DNA of 64,000 nt from Paraburkholderia sp. CNPSo 3272 (GCF_024206495.1 NZ_JAMBPQ010000023.1:50029-114028); one strand, 5' to 3'; positions 43,499-52,160 are shown, counted from the first letter of the stretch. Numbers and translations: made by a program. The notes: generated by a model from the letters alone, not told the origin.

Positions 43499-43650
43499 CG
43501 CAAGTGCGAAGAGTGGATGCCGTTGTGGTGGTGCAGGTTGCGCAACAGGCTGGCGCGGCGCCGTTCGCGGCGATAGTGCGCGATTACCGCTGTGGCCGCG
43601 ATCACCAGAACCATGACGCCGACGGCGGTTCCCCACTGTAATGCATCCAT
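43495..43650 (-). CDS. Small single-span membrane protein
   Basis: A 51-residue protein on the minus strand: MDALQWGTAVGVMVLVIAAT, then AVIAHYRRERRRASLLRNLH and a His-rich tail (HHHNGIHSSHLR). There is one transmembrane helix (about 8-24) followed by a strongly basic juxtamembrane stretch, so the C-terminus should face the cytoplasm. A perfect ribosome-binding site (AAGGAGGCAGAC) precedes the ATG, which is the main reason to accept it. It overlaps the last bases of the convergent histidine kinase gene. Function unknown. Confidence 0.6.
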   Translation of the reverse strand: MDALQWGTAVGVMVLVIAATAVIAHYRRERRRASLLRNLHHHNGIHSSHLR

Positions 43651-43998
43651 GTCTGCCTCCTTGTCGCGTCAGGACCGTCGCGTCGAGGCGAACGGGGTTC
43701 AAGCGTAGTGCGGCTGGCAGGTGCGTTCCGCGGCAAGCACCGGGAGAACAACGCGACGCACACGAAAGGGTGGCGCTGGTCGCGGACGCAAGAAAAGATT
43801 AGCCGATTGCGATGCGCAATTGAACCGCGCGGGCCTGTACGGATGCCAGCCATTGTGGACGCCCCGCATTCGCCGAACTGGCACTCGTGGGAGCGCTTTT
43901 CGGTTCCTCGGAGAAGTATGGGGCCTGCCTGGAGCGGGCCGGTTCCGCATGACGATTCGAACCCGGTTGCGATTGCAATTGCGCTTGCCTCGGCGCGA
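43651..43998. other. Intergenic stretch with no convincing gene
   Basis: About 350 bp between two minus-strand small genes. Several short open frames exist on both strands, but none has a good ribosome-binding site, codon-position GC pattern or recognisable motif. It presumably carries the promoter of the small membrane protein gene to its left. No clear hairpin or hexamer pair was found. Confidence 0.5.
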
Positions 43999-44259
43999 TT
44001 ACTCCAGATCGCGTGTTTCAAGCTCCACGGACTGGCCCCCGTTTTTCTCCAGCGCGTGCCGCGCGGCCAGTTCGATGCTCGGGCGGTTTGCCTCGAAGGC
44101 GCTCAATAGCGCATGCGCCGATGTGCCCGTGTTGCCGAAGCGGTCATTCAGCGCGTCGAGTGACACGCTGCACCATACCGGGCGGTTGTCCACGTTGGCT
44201 TCGAACGCTACGCGTGCGGCGGCCACGGCGTGACGACGACTCGTGAATTCGATTCTCAT
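43999..44259 (-). CDS. DUF1488 family protein
   Basis: An 86-residue cytoplasmic protein. The pattern (IEFTSRRHAVAAARVAFEAN; VWCSVSLDALNDRFG; LLSAFEANRPSIELAARHAL) is that of DUF1488, a small family common in Burkholderia and Pseudomonas, with no proven function. CGGAGGACCAGG precedes the ATG at 44259. Confidence 0.75.
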   Translation of the reverse strand: MRIEFTSRRHAVAAARVAFEANVDNRPVWCSVSLDALNDRFGNTGTSAHALLSAFEANRPSIELAARHALEKNGGQSVELETRDLE

Positions 44260-44340
44260 CCTGGTCCTCCGTGAGTTCCATGGTTAAAGGGTAGAGCCTG
44301 GCTCAGCCCATGGTGAGCTCTTTTTGCGCTTCTTTTCGCG

Positions 44341-44604
44341 CTATTTGGCCTGAGCGTCACTGGCGGGGTCGCTGCGCATCATCGGGTCGTGCGTGGCGGG
44401 CCCCTTGGGCTTTTTCACCGGCATGTTGTCGGGGTTGGTCGGGTTGGATTCGCCTGCCGTACCGGGCACGGCTGGCGGCGGCTTCGCCATCGGTGGCGCA
44501 GGCGGTTGAGCGGGCGTTTGAGTCTGGGCGTCGGCGCGGATCGAGGCGGCGGCGAGCGCCACGCAGGCGATCGCGCCCCAGACGGGAACATACGGTGGCT
44601 TCAT
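44341..44604 (-). CDS. Small exported Pro-rich protein
   Basis: An 87-residue predicted periplasmic protein: a signal peptide (VWGAIACVALAAASIRADA, cleavage near residue 26), then a Pro-rich linker (QTPAQPPAPPMAKPPPAVPG) and a polar tail with Met/Lys/Asp (NPDNMPVKKPKGPATHDPMM). No cysteine in the mature part and no recognised domain. Its ribosome-binding site is moderate (GGAGCAACC). Function unknown. Confidence 0.6.
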   Translation of the reverse strand: MKPPYVPVWGAIACVALAAASIRADAQTQTPAQPPAPPMAKPPPAVPGTAGESNPTNPDNMPVKKPKGPATHDPMMRSDPASDAQAK

Positions 44605-45022
44605 GGTTGCTCCGTTGCTTTCATCTTCATGTTCTTGCAGAGCTTCGCGAATCGCGTGCCCGCCAGCGTGGACATACGGCCCGCGGTGTCAGTGAAGCAA
44701 CGTCGATGTGTCGACGTCGGCGAGTTGTGTTGTTCCAGTTTGTCGCGGCGTGTGTCGCACGCGCCGTATCGTCGCGCTGTGTGCGATCCAGATGGCCAGC
44801 GCGACGATGGACAGACGTGCGCGGCGAAGAAACTGACTGCGACTAGTGGAAGTGTCGGCTTAACGCGGATGTGTTGTCATTTCTTTCTTCCGAAGGAGGG
44901 TCTTTCGCATCGCGCGTGCCCGCCTGGCGTCTCATGCGCGCCGCTTAAACCCCGGCCATGCCAGGGTTTTGCCAGGGGCTCTAGAATGAGGTCGTGAGTG
45001 TAAAGGAGACCGTAATAACGTC
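44605..45022. promoter_or_regulatory. sufB: suf operon upstream region
   Basis: A 418-bp gene-free region in front of sufB. Near its right end are a hairpin AAACCC(CGG)...(CC)AGGGTTT (44,947-44,969, one mismatch, five-base loop) and a -10-like TAGAAT (44,982-44,987), but no good -35 at the right distance. The sufB start codon is 14 bases from the nearest AGGAG, an unusually long spacing. No IscR-type dyad was recognised. Whether the hairpin is an operator, an attenuator or an upstream gene's terminator is open. Confidence 0.35.
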
Positions 45023-46471
45023 ATGGATACACAAGCGAAAACATTCGAGGAACTGCTGCGGCGGGAATATCGGCACGGCTTCGTTTCAGATGTGCAGTCG
45101 GACACGTTGCCGCGTGGTTTGTCCGAAGACGTGATCCGTCTTATCTCGGCGCGCAAGCAGGAGCCGGACTTCATGCTCGAATGGCGGCTCGCCGCCTACC
45201 GGCATTGGCTCACAATGACCGAGCCGCATTGGGCGAGCATCGAACATCCGCCCATCGACTTCCAGGACATCGCCTACTACTCGGCGCCGCATACGCAGGC
45301 GAACCGTCCGAAGAGCCTCGCCGAAGTCGATCCGGAACTACTGCGCACCTACGAAAAGCTCGGCGTGCCGCTGCAGGAGCGCGAGATGCTCGCGGGGGTG
45401 GCCGTTGACGCGGTATTCGACAGCGTGTCCGTCGCCACGACGTTCCGCCGGCAGCTGGGCGAGCTTGGCATCGTCTTTTGCTCGTTTTCGGAGGCAGTGC
45501 GCGACCATCCGGACCTCGTGCGCCAGTATCTCGGCTCGGTCGTGCCTTACACCGACAACTTCTTTGCGACGCTCAATTCCGCCGTGTTCAGCGATGGCTC
45601 GTTCTGTTATATCCCGCCGGGCGTGCGCTGCCCGATGGAGTTGTCCACGTACTTCCGCATTAACGCGCGTAACACGGGCCAGTTCGAGCGCACGCTCATC
45701 GTGGCCGACAAGGGCGCTTACGTGAGCTACCTGGAAGGCTGCACCGCGCCGATGCGCGACGAAAACCAGCTGCATGCCGCAGTGGTGGAACTCGTTGCGC
45801 TGGAAGGCGCGCAAATCCGTTATTCGACGGTGCAGAACTGGTACCCGGGCGACGCGCGGGGGCGCGGCGGCATCTACAACTTCGTGACGAAGCGCGGCGA
45901 CTGCCGCGAGGCCAATGCCCGGATTTCGTGGACCCAGGTCGAAACCGGCTCCGCCATTACGTGGAAATATCCGAGCGTGATCTTGCAGGGCGACAACTCG
46001 ATCGGCGAGTTCTATTCGGCGGCGCTCACCAACCACTATCAGCAGGCCGATACCGGTACGAAGATGGTGCATATCGGGCGCAATACGCGCAGCACGATCC
46101 TCTCGAAGGGGATATCGGCGGGCCGCGGCAAGAACGCTTATCGCGGGCTCGTGAAAATGGCGCGCTCGGCCGAGAACGCGCGCAACTACACCCAGTGCGA
46201 TTCACTGCTGCTCGGCGATCGCTGCAGCGCCTTCACGTTTCCGTATATCGAGGTGAAGAATCCCAGCGCGAAAGTCGAACACGAAGCTTCCACGTCGAGG
46301 ATAGGCGAAGACCAGTTGTTCTATTGCCGCCAGCGCGGGCTCAGTGAGGAGGACGCAGTGTCGATGATCGTCAACGGCTTTTGCAAGGACGTGCTCAAGG
46401 AATTGCCGATGGAATTCGCCGTGGAAGCGCAGAAGCTGCTTGGCGTGAGCCTGGAAGGCAGCGTAGGTTGA
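45023..46471 (+). CDS. sufB: Fe-S cluster assembly scaffold SufB
   Basis: A 482-residue SufB, the scaffold subunit of the SufBCD complex on which iron-sulfur clusters are built in the cytoplasm. The family's core is complete: SSFSYIPPGV-type segment seen as GSFCYIPPGVRCPMELSTYF, then LEGCTAPMRDENQLHAAVVE, GRGGIYNFVTKRGDCREANA, and the C-terminal region HEASTSRIGEDQLFYCRQRG. Family-conserved Cys and Glu of the core are present. It is the first gene of sufBCDSU; sufC follows 13 bp later. Confidence 0.95.
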   Translation: MDTQAKTFEELLRREYRHGFVSDVQSDTLPRGLSEDVIRLISARKQEPDFMLEWRLAAYRHWLTMTEPHWASIEHPPIDFQDIAYYSAPHTQANRPKSLAEVDPELLRTYEKLGVPLQEREMLAGVAVDAVFDSVSVATTFRRQLGELGIVFCSFSEAVRDHPDLVRQYLGSVVPYTDNFFATLNSAVFSDGSFCYIPPGVRCPMELSTYFRINARNTGQFERTLIVADKGAYVSYLEGCTAPMRDENQLHAAVVELVALEGAQIRYSTVQNWYPGDARGRGGIYNFVTKRGDCREANARISWTQVETGSAITWKYPSVILQGDNSIGEFYSAALTNHYQQADTGTKMVHIGRNTRSTILSKGISAGRGKNAYRGLVKMARSAENARNYTQCDSLLLGDRCSAFTFPYIEVKNPSAKVEHEASTSRIGEDQLFYCRQRGLSEEDAVSMIVNGFCKDVLKELPMEFAVEAQKLLGVSLEGSVG

Positions 46472-46484
46472 GAGGGAGAAAAGA

Positions 46485-47297
46485 ATGCTGGAAATCCGCA
46501 ATCTGAATGTCGAAGTGGAAAGCAAGCCGATTCTGCGCGGGGTGGATTTGCGCGTGAATGCGGGCGAGGTTCACGCGATCATGGGGCCGAACGGCTCCGG
46601 CAAAAGCACACTCGCCCATGTGCTGGCGGGGCGCGAGCAATACGTGGTCACGGGGGGCAGCGTGCAGTACGACGGCTGCGACCTGCTCGCGCTTGCGCCC
46701 GACGAGCGCGCGCGCCGCGGGCTCTTTCTCGCGTTTCAGTATCCGGTGGAAATACCGGGTGTGAGCAATATCTATCTGCTCAAGGCCGCGCTCAACGCGC
46801 AGCGCAAGCATCGTGGCGAGGCGGAACTCGACGCCATGGACTTTCTCGCGCTGGTAAAGGAGAAAATGGCGGCCATGGAGATGAAGGAAGACCTGCTCTA
46901 CCGGGGCGTGAACGAAGGGTTTTCGGGCGGCGAGAAAAAGCGCAACGAGGTGCTGCAGATGACGGTGCTCGAGCCGCGTCTCGCCATTCTCGACGAGACC
47001 GACTCCGGGCTCGATATCGACGCGTTGCAACTCGTCGCCCGTGGTGTGAACCAGATGCGCAGCGCGGACCGGGCCATCGTGCTCGTGACGCATTACCAGC
47101 GCCTGCTCGACTACATCGTGCCGGACCAGGTGCACGTCCTTTCGCAGGGGCGCATCGTGCGCTCGGGTTCGCATGAGCTTGCGCTTGAACTGGAGCGCAA
47201 GGGTTATGGCTGGCTCGGCGGGCAGGACAGCGACGGACCGGCAGCAGGGCAAGGCGCCGACACGCAACACTCGGCAGCCGCCAGGGAGCAACGATGA
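46485..47297 (+). CDS. sufC: SUF system ATPase SufC
   Basis: A 270-residue ABC-type ATPase that drives conformational change in SufBCD. Walker A is GPNGSGKSTL (about residues 35-44), the signature is FSGGEKKRNE, Walker B is LAILDETDSGLDID and the H-loop is VTHYQRLL. The C-terminus is some 20 residues longer than in E. coli SufC, with a Gly/Gln-rich tail (GQDSDGPAAGQGADTQHSAA). Start codon preceded by GGGAGAAAAGA. Its last four bases overlap the sufD start. Confidence 0.95.
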   Translation: MLEIRNLNVEVESKPILRGVDLRVNAGEVHAIMGPNGSGKSTLAHVLAGREQYVVTGGSVQYDGCDLLALAPDERARRGLFLAFQYPVEIPGVSNIYLLKAALNAQRKHRGEAELDAMDFLALVKEKMAAMEMKEDLLYRGVNEGFSGGEKKRNEVLQMTVLEPRLAILDETDSGLDIDALQLVARGVNQMRSADRAIVLVTHYQRLLDYIVPDQVHVLSQGRIVRSGSHELALELERKGYGWLGGQDSDGPAAGQGADTQHSAAAREQR

Positions 47298-48619
47298 GCG
47301 AATCAACGCGCGAGCATTACCGCGACGCCTTCCGCACGATGGCTGGGACGCTGGCGGGCGTCGAGCTGCCGTGGTTGCGCAAGGCGAGACGGCACGCGTT
47401 CGACCGCTTCGAGACGCTGGGCTTTCCCGGCACGCAACTCGAAGCGTGGAAATACACCAATGTGATGCCCATTGCGAAGCCGCATTGGCATTTCATGCCT
47501 TCGGACGGCGAGCAAACCGACTATGCCCGCCTGATCGAGGACCTCGTGCCCGCGGATGCGGGCGGCCGTATCGTGTTCGTGAACGGCCGCCACGTGCCGA
47601 AGCTCTCGTCCTTGCCGCCTTTGCCGGAAGGCGCGTTCGTCGGCACGCTCGCGCAGGCAATGCGCAGGATTCCTGAGCGGGTGGAATCCATCATGGCGCG
47701 GCGAGCGCCCGAGGACGGCTTCGCGGCGCTCAACGGCGCGTTTCGCAGCGACGGCTACGTGGTCGTTCTGCCACCGGGCTGCGCGCTGGACTGGCCGCTG
47801 CACGTGCTGTTCTTCAGCAGCGAGGCCGCGCTCGCCATGCATCCGTTTAACGCGGTGGTGGCGGAGCGGGGGGCGCGGTGCTCGATCGTCGAGCAGTTCG
47901 CGGGCATTACCGACGAAGCCTACTTCGTCAACACCGCCACGGAAATCGTCGCCGACGAAGAGACCGACGTTCAGCATTGCCGCATCCAGCAGGAGGCCCG
48001 CAGCGCGTTTCATATCGCGCACGTGGGCGTTTCGCAGCGGCGCGCGAGCCACTTCACCTCGCACTCGTTTGCGTTCGGCGGCGCATTGTCGCGCACGCAG
48101 ATCGATACGCGCCTCGATGCGCAAGACGCGCAAGTCGACCTGAACGGCCTGTATTTCGTCAGCGCGCGCCAGCATGTGGATCATCACACGCGGATCGACC
48201 ATGCGATGCCGCGCGGCACGAGCCGGGAATACTATCGCGGCGTGCTCGACGGCGCTTCACATGCGGTGTTCGATGGCCGCGTGATCGTGCACCAGGACGC
48301 GCAGCAGACCAACGCGCATCAAGGCAACGACAATCTGCTCCTCTCGCGCAACGCCGAGATCGACACGAAGCCGCAACTGGAGATTCACGCCGACGACGTG
48401 AAGTGCACGCACGGCGCGACCGTCGGCCAGCTCGACGAGAGCCCGCTCTTTTATCTGCGCTCGCGTGGCATAGACGAGCGCATGGCGCGCGCGTTACTCG
48501 TCTGGTCATTCGCGCGCGTGAGCGTGGATCGCGTGGAAAGCGCCGCGCTGCGCAGCCGGCTCACGCAACAACTGCTCGCGCGCCTGCCCGGCGGCGAGTA
48601 CCTGCGGGGACTGTCATGA
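47294..48619 (+). CDS. sufD: Fe-S assembly protein SufD
   Basis: A 441-residue SufD, partner of SufB and SufC in the scaffold complex and involved in iron acquisition. Recognised by the N-terminal RFETLGFPGTQLEAWKYTNV, the beta-helix core and the C-terminal EIHADDVKCTHGATVGQLDE with the conserved His, followed by LFYLRSRGIDERMARALLVW. Overlapping starts and stops with sufC and sufS indicate translational coupling. Confidence 0.94.
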   Translation: MSESTREHYRDAFRTMAGTLAGVELPWLRKARRHAFDRFETLGFPGTQLEAWKYTNVMPIAKPHWHFMPSDGEQTDYARLIEDLVPADAGGRIVFVNGRHVPKLSSLPPLPEGAFVGTLAQAMRRIPERVESIMARRAPEDGFAALNGAFRSDGYVVVLPPGCALDWPLHVLFFSSEAALAMHPFNAVVAERGARCSIVEQFAGITDEAYFVNTATEIVADEETDVQHCRIQQEARSAFHIAHVGVSQRRASHFTSHSFAFGGALSRTQIDTRLDAQDAQVDLNGLYFVSARQHVDHHTRIDHAMPRGTSREYYRGVLDGASHAVFDGRVIVHQDAQQTNAHQGNDNLLLSRNAEIDTKPQLEIHADDVKCTHGATVGQLDESPLFYLRSRGIDERMARALLVWSFARVSVDRVESAALRSRLTQQLLARLPGGEYLRGLS

Positions 48620-49869
48620 ATCTACTAGAACCGGTGGGCATTCCCGACACCGAAGCGGTGATGGGCTGGCGCAGCGACTTTCCGATTCTGCGGGAAAGCG
48701 TGCACGGCAAGCCGCTCGTATACCTCGATAACGCGGCGACCACGCAGAAGCCCGCGAGCGTGATCGCGGCAGAGCAAGCCTATTACGAGCACGACAATGC
48801 CAACGTGCATCGCGGCGTTCATTTGCTGTCGCAGCGCGCGACCGATGCCTACGAGGGCGCCCGCGCGCGCATTGCGCGTTTCATTGGCGCGGCGCACGAG
48901 AAGGAGATCGTCTACACGCGCGGCACCACGGAAGCGATCAATCTGGTGGCGCAAAGCTACGCGCGGCCGCGCCTTCAGCCCGGCGACGAAGTGCTCATTA
49001 CCGCGATGGAGCATCATTCGAACATCGTGCCGTGGCAACTCGTCTGCGCGCAGACGGGCGCGCTACTGAAGGTGACGCCAATCGACGACGACGGCACGCT
49101 AGACCTCGACGTCTACGAGCGCCTGCTCGGCCCGCGCACGCGCATGGCGGCGGTGTCGCATGCGTCGAACGCGCTGGGCACCGTCAATCCGCTTGCGCAG
49201 ATGATCGAGCTTGCGCATGCGCGCGGCGTGCCGGTGCTGGTCGATGGCGCGCAGGCGATCGCGCATCTTCCCGTGGACGTGGCCGCGCTCGATTGCGACT
49301 TCTATGCGTTCTCGGGTCACAAGATCTACGGCCCGACCGGCATTGGCGCGCTGTACGCGAAAGCCGCCCTGCTCGACGCCATGCCGCCCTGGCAGGGCGG
49401 CGGCGACATGATCCGCTCCGTGACGTTCGAGAAGACCGAGTACAACGTGATTCCGTGGCGCTTCGAAGCGGGCACGCCGAATATTGCCGGCGCAATCGGG
49501 CTCGGCGCGGCGCTGGACTACGTGAGCGTGATCGGCCTGGAAGTGGCGCAGCGGCACGAAGCCGATCTGCTCGCTTATGCCAACGCGGCATTGCGTGCGA
49601 TGCCGAATGTGAGAATAATTGGCATGGCGAAGCAAAAGCTGGGCATCGTCTCGTTCGTCATGGAGAACGCGCACGCTCACGACATCGGCACGATACTGGA
49701 TCAGTGCGGCGTGGCCGTGCGCACGGGCCATCATTGCGCGATGCCGGTGATGGAGCGCTATGGCGTGCCGGCCACCGTGCGCGCCTCGTTTGCGCTGTAC
49801 AACACGCGCGCCGAAGTCGACGCGCTGCTGGACGGCCTAGCGCGCGTAGAGGAGGTGTTTCCGCTATGA
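48616..49869 (+). CDS. sufS: Cysteine desulfurase SufS
   Basis: A 417-residue PLP enzyme of the group II desulfurases, releasing sulfur from cysteine as persulfide. The N-terminal motif VYLDNAATTQKP, the PLP-lysine segment FSGHKIYGPTGIGALY and the catalytic cysteine in VRTGHHCAMPVMERY are all present. ATG 48616 overlaps the sufD stop (ATGA); the frame's long upstream extension is a shadow of sufD. Its partner here should be SufU, encoded next, since no sufE is present. Confidence 0.95.
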   Translation: MNLLEPVGIPDTEAVMGWRSDFPILRESVHGKPLVYLDNAATTQKPASVIAAEQAYYEHDNANVHRGVHLLSQRATDAYEGARARIARFIGAAHEKEIVYTRGTTEAINLVAQSYARPRLQPGDEVLITAMEHHSNIVPWQLVCAQTGALLKVTPIDDDGTLDLDVYERLLGPRTRMAAVSHASNALGTVNPLAQMIELAHARGVPVLVDGAQAIAHLPVDVAALDCDFYAFSGHKIYGPTGIGALYAKAALLDAMPPWQGGGDMIRSVTFEKTEYNVIPWRFEAGTPNIAGAIGLGAALDYVSVIGLEVAQRHEADLLAYANAALRAMPNVRIIGMAKQKLGIVSFVMENAHAHDIGTILDQCGVAVRTGHHCAMPVMERYGVPATVRASFALYNTRAEVDALLDGLARVEEVFPL

Positions 49870-50318
49870 GCGACTTGCGCGACCTGTACCAGGAAACGAT
49901 CTTCGACCACTATCGGCGGCCGCGGAACTGTCACACTGTGCCCGGTGCGACGCATAGCGCCGAAGGCTACAACCCGTTGTGCGGTGACCGCGTCACGTTG
50001 TATCTGCGTATCGAGGACGGCGTAGTCAAGGACGCCGGCTTCGAGGGCGCGGGGTGCGCGATTGCGACGGCTTCGGCCTCGTTGATGACCGAAGCGCTCA
50101 AGGGGCGCACGCAGGCGGAGGTCGAGGCGCTGTTCGAACGCTTTCACGCCATGGCGACGGCGCCTTCGGACCGCCCGGCCTCGGCCGAAGGACTAGGCAA
50201 GCTCGCGGTGCTCGCCGGCGTGCGCGAATTTCCGGCGCGCATCAAGTGCGCGACGCTGGCGTGGCACACGCTGCACGCCGCGTTGCGCGACGAGCGCGGG
50301 ACCGTTTCGACGGAATGA
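49866..50318 (+). CDS. sufU: SufU-type sulfur acceptor
   Basis: A 150-residue SufU rather than IscU. Cys39 (NPLCGD), Asp41, Cys64 (GAGCAI) and Cys128 (RIKCATLAW) correspond to the zinc and sulfur-relay residues of Bacillus SufU. The roughly 20-residue insertion between the second and third Cys that distinguishes SufU from IscU is present (FHAMATAPSDRPASAEGLG). SufU accepts sulfur from SufS through zinc-ligand swapping. It is typical of Gram-positive SUF operons, and less usual in a beta-proteobacterium. Overlaps sufS (ATGA). Confidence 0.9.
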   Translation: MSDLRDLYQETIFDHYRRPRNCHTVPGATHSAEGYNPLCGDRVTLYLRIEDGVVKDAGFEGAGCAIATASASLMTEALKGRTQAEVEALFERFHAMATAPSDRPASAEGLGKLAVLAGVREFPARIKCATLAWHTLHAALRDERGTVSTE

Positions 50319-50340
50319 GGCTGCGTGTGCCTGGAGGCAT

Positions 50341-50673
50341 ATGACGATGAATACGCAAGTGGCGAGCAACGACCTGCGCGAACGCGTGATCGATGCGCTG
50401 CGCTCGGTGTTCGATCCGGAGATACCGGTGAACATATACGACCTGGGGCTCGTTTATCAGCTGGACGTGGACGCCGAAACGGGGCGCGTGACGATCCGCA
50501 TGACGCTGACCGCGCCGGGCTGCCCGGTCGCGCAAACTTTCCCTGGCACGGTCGAAGAATACGTGAACGAGGTGGAAGGCGTGAGCGCGACCAACGTGGA
50601 GCTGGTCTGGGAGCCCCCGTGGACGAGAGCGCGCATGTCCGAAGCGGCGCTGCTGCAACTGGGGATGCTCTGA
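50341..50673 (+). CDS. sufT: SufT-like DUF59/MIP18 protein
   Basis: A 110-residue DUF59 protein (RERVIDALRSVFDPEIPVNI, YDLGLVYQLDVD, MTLTAPGCPVAQTFPGTVEE) with the conserved Cys in APGCP and the DPE motif. Family members assist late steps of Fe-S protein maturation; SufT is the version carried in suf operons. It is 22 bp after sufU and one base before the Rieske gene. Confidence 0.88.
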   Translation: MTMNTQVASNDLRERVIDALRSVFDPEIPVNIYDLGLVYQLDVDAETGRVTIRMTLTAPGCPVAQTFPGTVEEYVNEVEGVSATNVELVWEPPWTRARMSEAALLQLGML

Positions 50674-50674
50674 C

Positions 50675-51007
50675 ATGGCCGACTGGGTGGACGTGGCTCC
50701 ATACGCCGACTTTCAACCGGGTGCCGTGCTCAGCGTCGATGTTGACGGTACGCCGGTCGCCGTATTCAATCTCGATGGGACCTGCTATGCGATCGAGGAC
50801 ACTTGTCCGCACGATGGCGGCGCGCTCACGGGAGGCGACGTAGAGGGCGACGAGGTGATTTGCCCGCGCCATGGCGCCCGGTTTTGCATCAAGACGGGGA
50901 AAGTCCTCGCGCCGCCCGCGTATGAGGACGTCGCGGTGTTCGCGGTGCGCGTGGAAGCGGGCATGGTGCAGGTGCGCGATACACGCTGGGACGAGGGCTT
51001 TTCCTGA
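50675..51007 (+). CDS. Rieske-type 2Fe-2S ferredoxin
   Basis: A 110-residue soluble Rieske protein. The cluster motifs are DTCPHDGGALTGG (C-x-H) and VICPRHGARFCIKTG (C-x2-H). No signal or membrane anchor, so it resembles ferredoxins of dioxygenase systems (BphF/NirD-like). Its position at the end of the suf operon suggests it may supply electrons for cluster assembly or be a client of it. The role is not established. Confidence 0.88.
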   Translation: MADWVDVAPYADFQPGAVLSVDVDGTPVAVFNLDGTCYAIEDTCPHDGGALTGGDVEGDEVICPRHGARFCIKTGKVLAPPAYEDVAVFAVRVEAGMVQVRDTRWDEGFS

Positions 51008-51100
51008 GCGCGGGGCTCGCGCCAACGCCGCACGTCTTACGTGCGCTGCAGTCGTTGCTGCGTCCGGTTGAGCACGCGTTGCAACTATCGAGAGGCATTC

Positions 51101-51316
51101 ATGAAGGCACTGTTCCATCTCGCGGCGGCGGCCGCCGCAGGCACGCTCGTGATGTTCTATCTGGACCCGGTTTCCGGTCCGCGTCGCCGCGCGAAACTGC
51201 GCACCCCGCCGTTTTCGCGGCCTGGCGGCCGGATGAACGCTCACAGCCAGGGGGCTGCGCCTGGCGTCGACGGGGAGCTGGCAGGCCCGGGCGGCGGCAT
51301 TGGCACCGCGCCGTAG
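51101..51316 (+). CDS. Small membrane-associated protein, unknown
   Basis: A 71-residue protein with one N-terminal hydrophobic helix (LFHLAAAAAAGTLVMFYLDP) followed by RRRAK and a Gly/Pro-rich polar tail. The pattern of a short helix ending in FYLDPxxGxRRR is shared with small membrane proteins in related genomes (YtxH-like), function unknown. GAGAGGCATTC precedes the ATG at 51101. It may belong to the end of the suf transcript. Confidence 0.6.
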   Translation: MKALFHLAAAAAAGTLVMFYLDPVSGPRRRAKLRTPPFSRPGGRMNAHSQGAAPGVDGELAGPGGGIGTAP

Positions 51317-51351
51317 CGCGTCAAGGCGAGCGTCTTGCGCAAGGGCGGCGG

Positions 51352-51377
51352 TGCAGTGCAAACCTGCAGTGCAAACC
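51352..51377. repeat. Two tandem copies of a 13-bp unit (TGCAGTGCAAACC)
   Basis: Two perfect head-to-tail copies of TGCAGTGCAAACC lie 20 bp upstream of the short-chain reductase start codon. They could be a simple duplication or paired regulator half-sites. Confidence 0.8.
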
Positions 51378-51397
51378 AATTGCTGAAGGAGTCCGCC

Positions 51398-52144
51398 ATG
51401 TCCGCGCTTTTACCCGACCTCAATCATCGTGTTGCGCTCGTGACCGGCGGCTCGCGCGGAATCGGACGCGCCATTGCGGTGGCGCTGGCTACGGCTGGCG
51501 CGGCGGTCGGCGTGAATTACCGGCAGCGCGCTGACGAAGCGGATCAGGTCGTCGCGCAGATCGAGAGCGCCGGGGGCCGCGCGCTCGCGGTGCGCGCCGA
51601 TGTGTCGTCGGCCAGCGACGTCACCCGCATGATCGGCGAGATCGAGCGCCGCCTCGGCGCGGTCGATGTGCTCGTGAACAACGCCGGCACGGGTACGTTC
51701 AGCGATATCGAGTCGCTGACGGAGACCGAATTCGACCACACGCTCGCCGTCAATCTCAAGTCGGCATTTCTATGCACGCAGGCGGTGTTGCCCGGCATGC
51801 GCGCGCGTCGCTGGGGCCGCATCGTCAATCTTTCGTCGGCGGCCGCGCGCGGCGCAGGCCTCGTCGGCGTTCATTACAACGCTTCCAAAGCGGGCCTCGA
51901 AGGCCTGACGCGAGGCTATGCCTCGCGCGTGGCACGAGAGGGCGTGACCGTGAACGCCGTGGCGCCGGGCCCCATCGACACGGAAATGGCCGCGCCGCTG
52001 AAAGCGGCGAACGTCGCCGAGCGGCTGCCGGTTGGCCGCCTCGGTGAAGCCGATGAGGTCGCACAGGTCGTGTTGATGGTGGTCGGCAACGGCTTCGTCA
52101 CGGGGCAAACCATTGCCGTCAACGGCGGCGTCAGTTTCATCTAG
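51398..52144 (+). CDS. Short-chain dehydrogenase/reductase (3-oxoacyl-ACP reductase-like)
   Basis: A 248-residue classical SDR. The cofactor motif is ALVTGGSRGIGRA (about residues 14-26) and the structural motif is VNNAGTG. The catalytic Ser lies in NLSSAAARG and the Tyr-x3-Lys in VHYNASKAGLE. The family end reads TGQTIAVNGGVSFI. The basic pocket after the first strand (NYRQRADEAD) suggests NADPH. Substrate unknown; FabG-like reductases act on beta-keto acyl thioesters. The start at 51398 is supported by AAGGAG eight bases upstream. A terminator follows closely. Confidence 0.9.
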   Translation: MSALLPDLNHRVALVTGGSRGIGRAIAVALATAGAAVGVNYRQRADEADQVVAQIESAGGRALAVRADVSSASDVTRMIGEIERRLGAVDVLVNNAGTGTFSDIESLTETEFDHTLAVNLKSAFLCTQAVLPGMRARRWGRIVNLSSAAARGAGLVGVHYNASKAGLEGLTRGYASRVAREGVTVNAVAPGPIDTEMAAPLKAANVAERLPVGRLGEADEVAQVVLMVVGNGFVTGQTIAVNGGVSFI

Positions 52145-52160
52145 GCCGCGTATTCATTCT

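Noticed and set aside
49866..50318. Naming the suf scaffold gene iscU
   Set aside because: The insertion between the second and third Cys and the Cys128 spacing identify SufU, and no iscS, hscA or fdx lies nearby.
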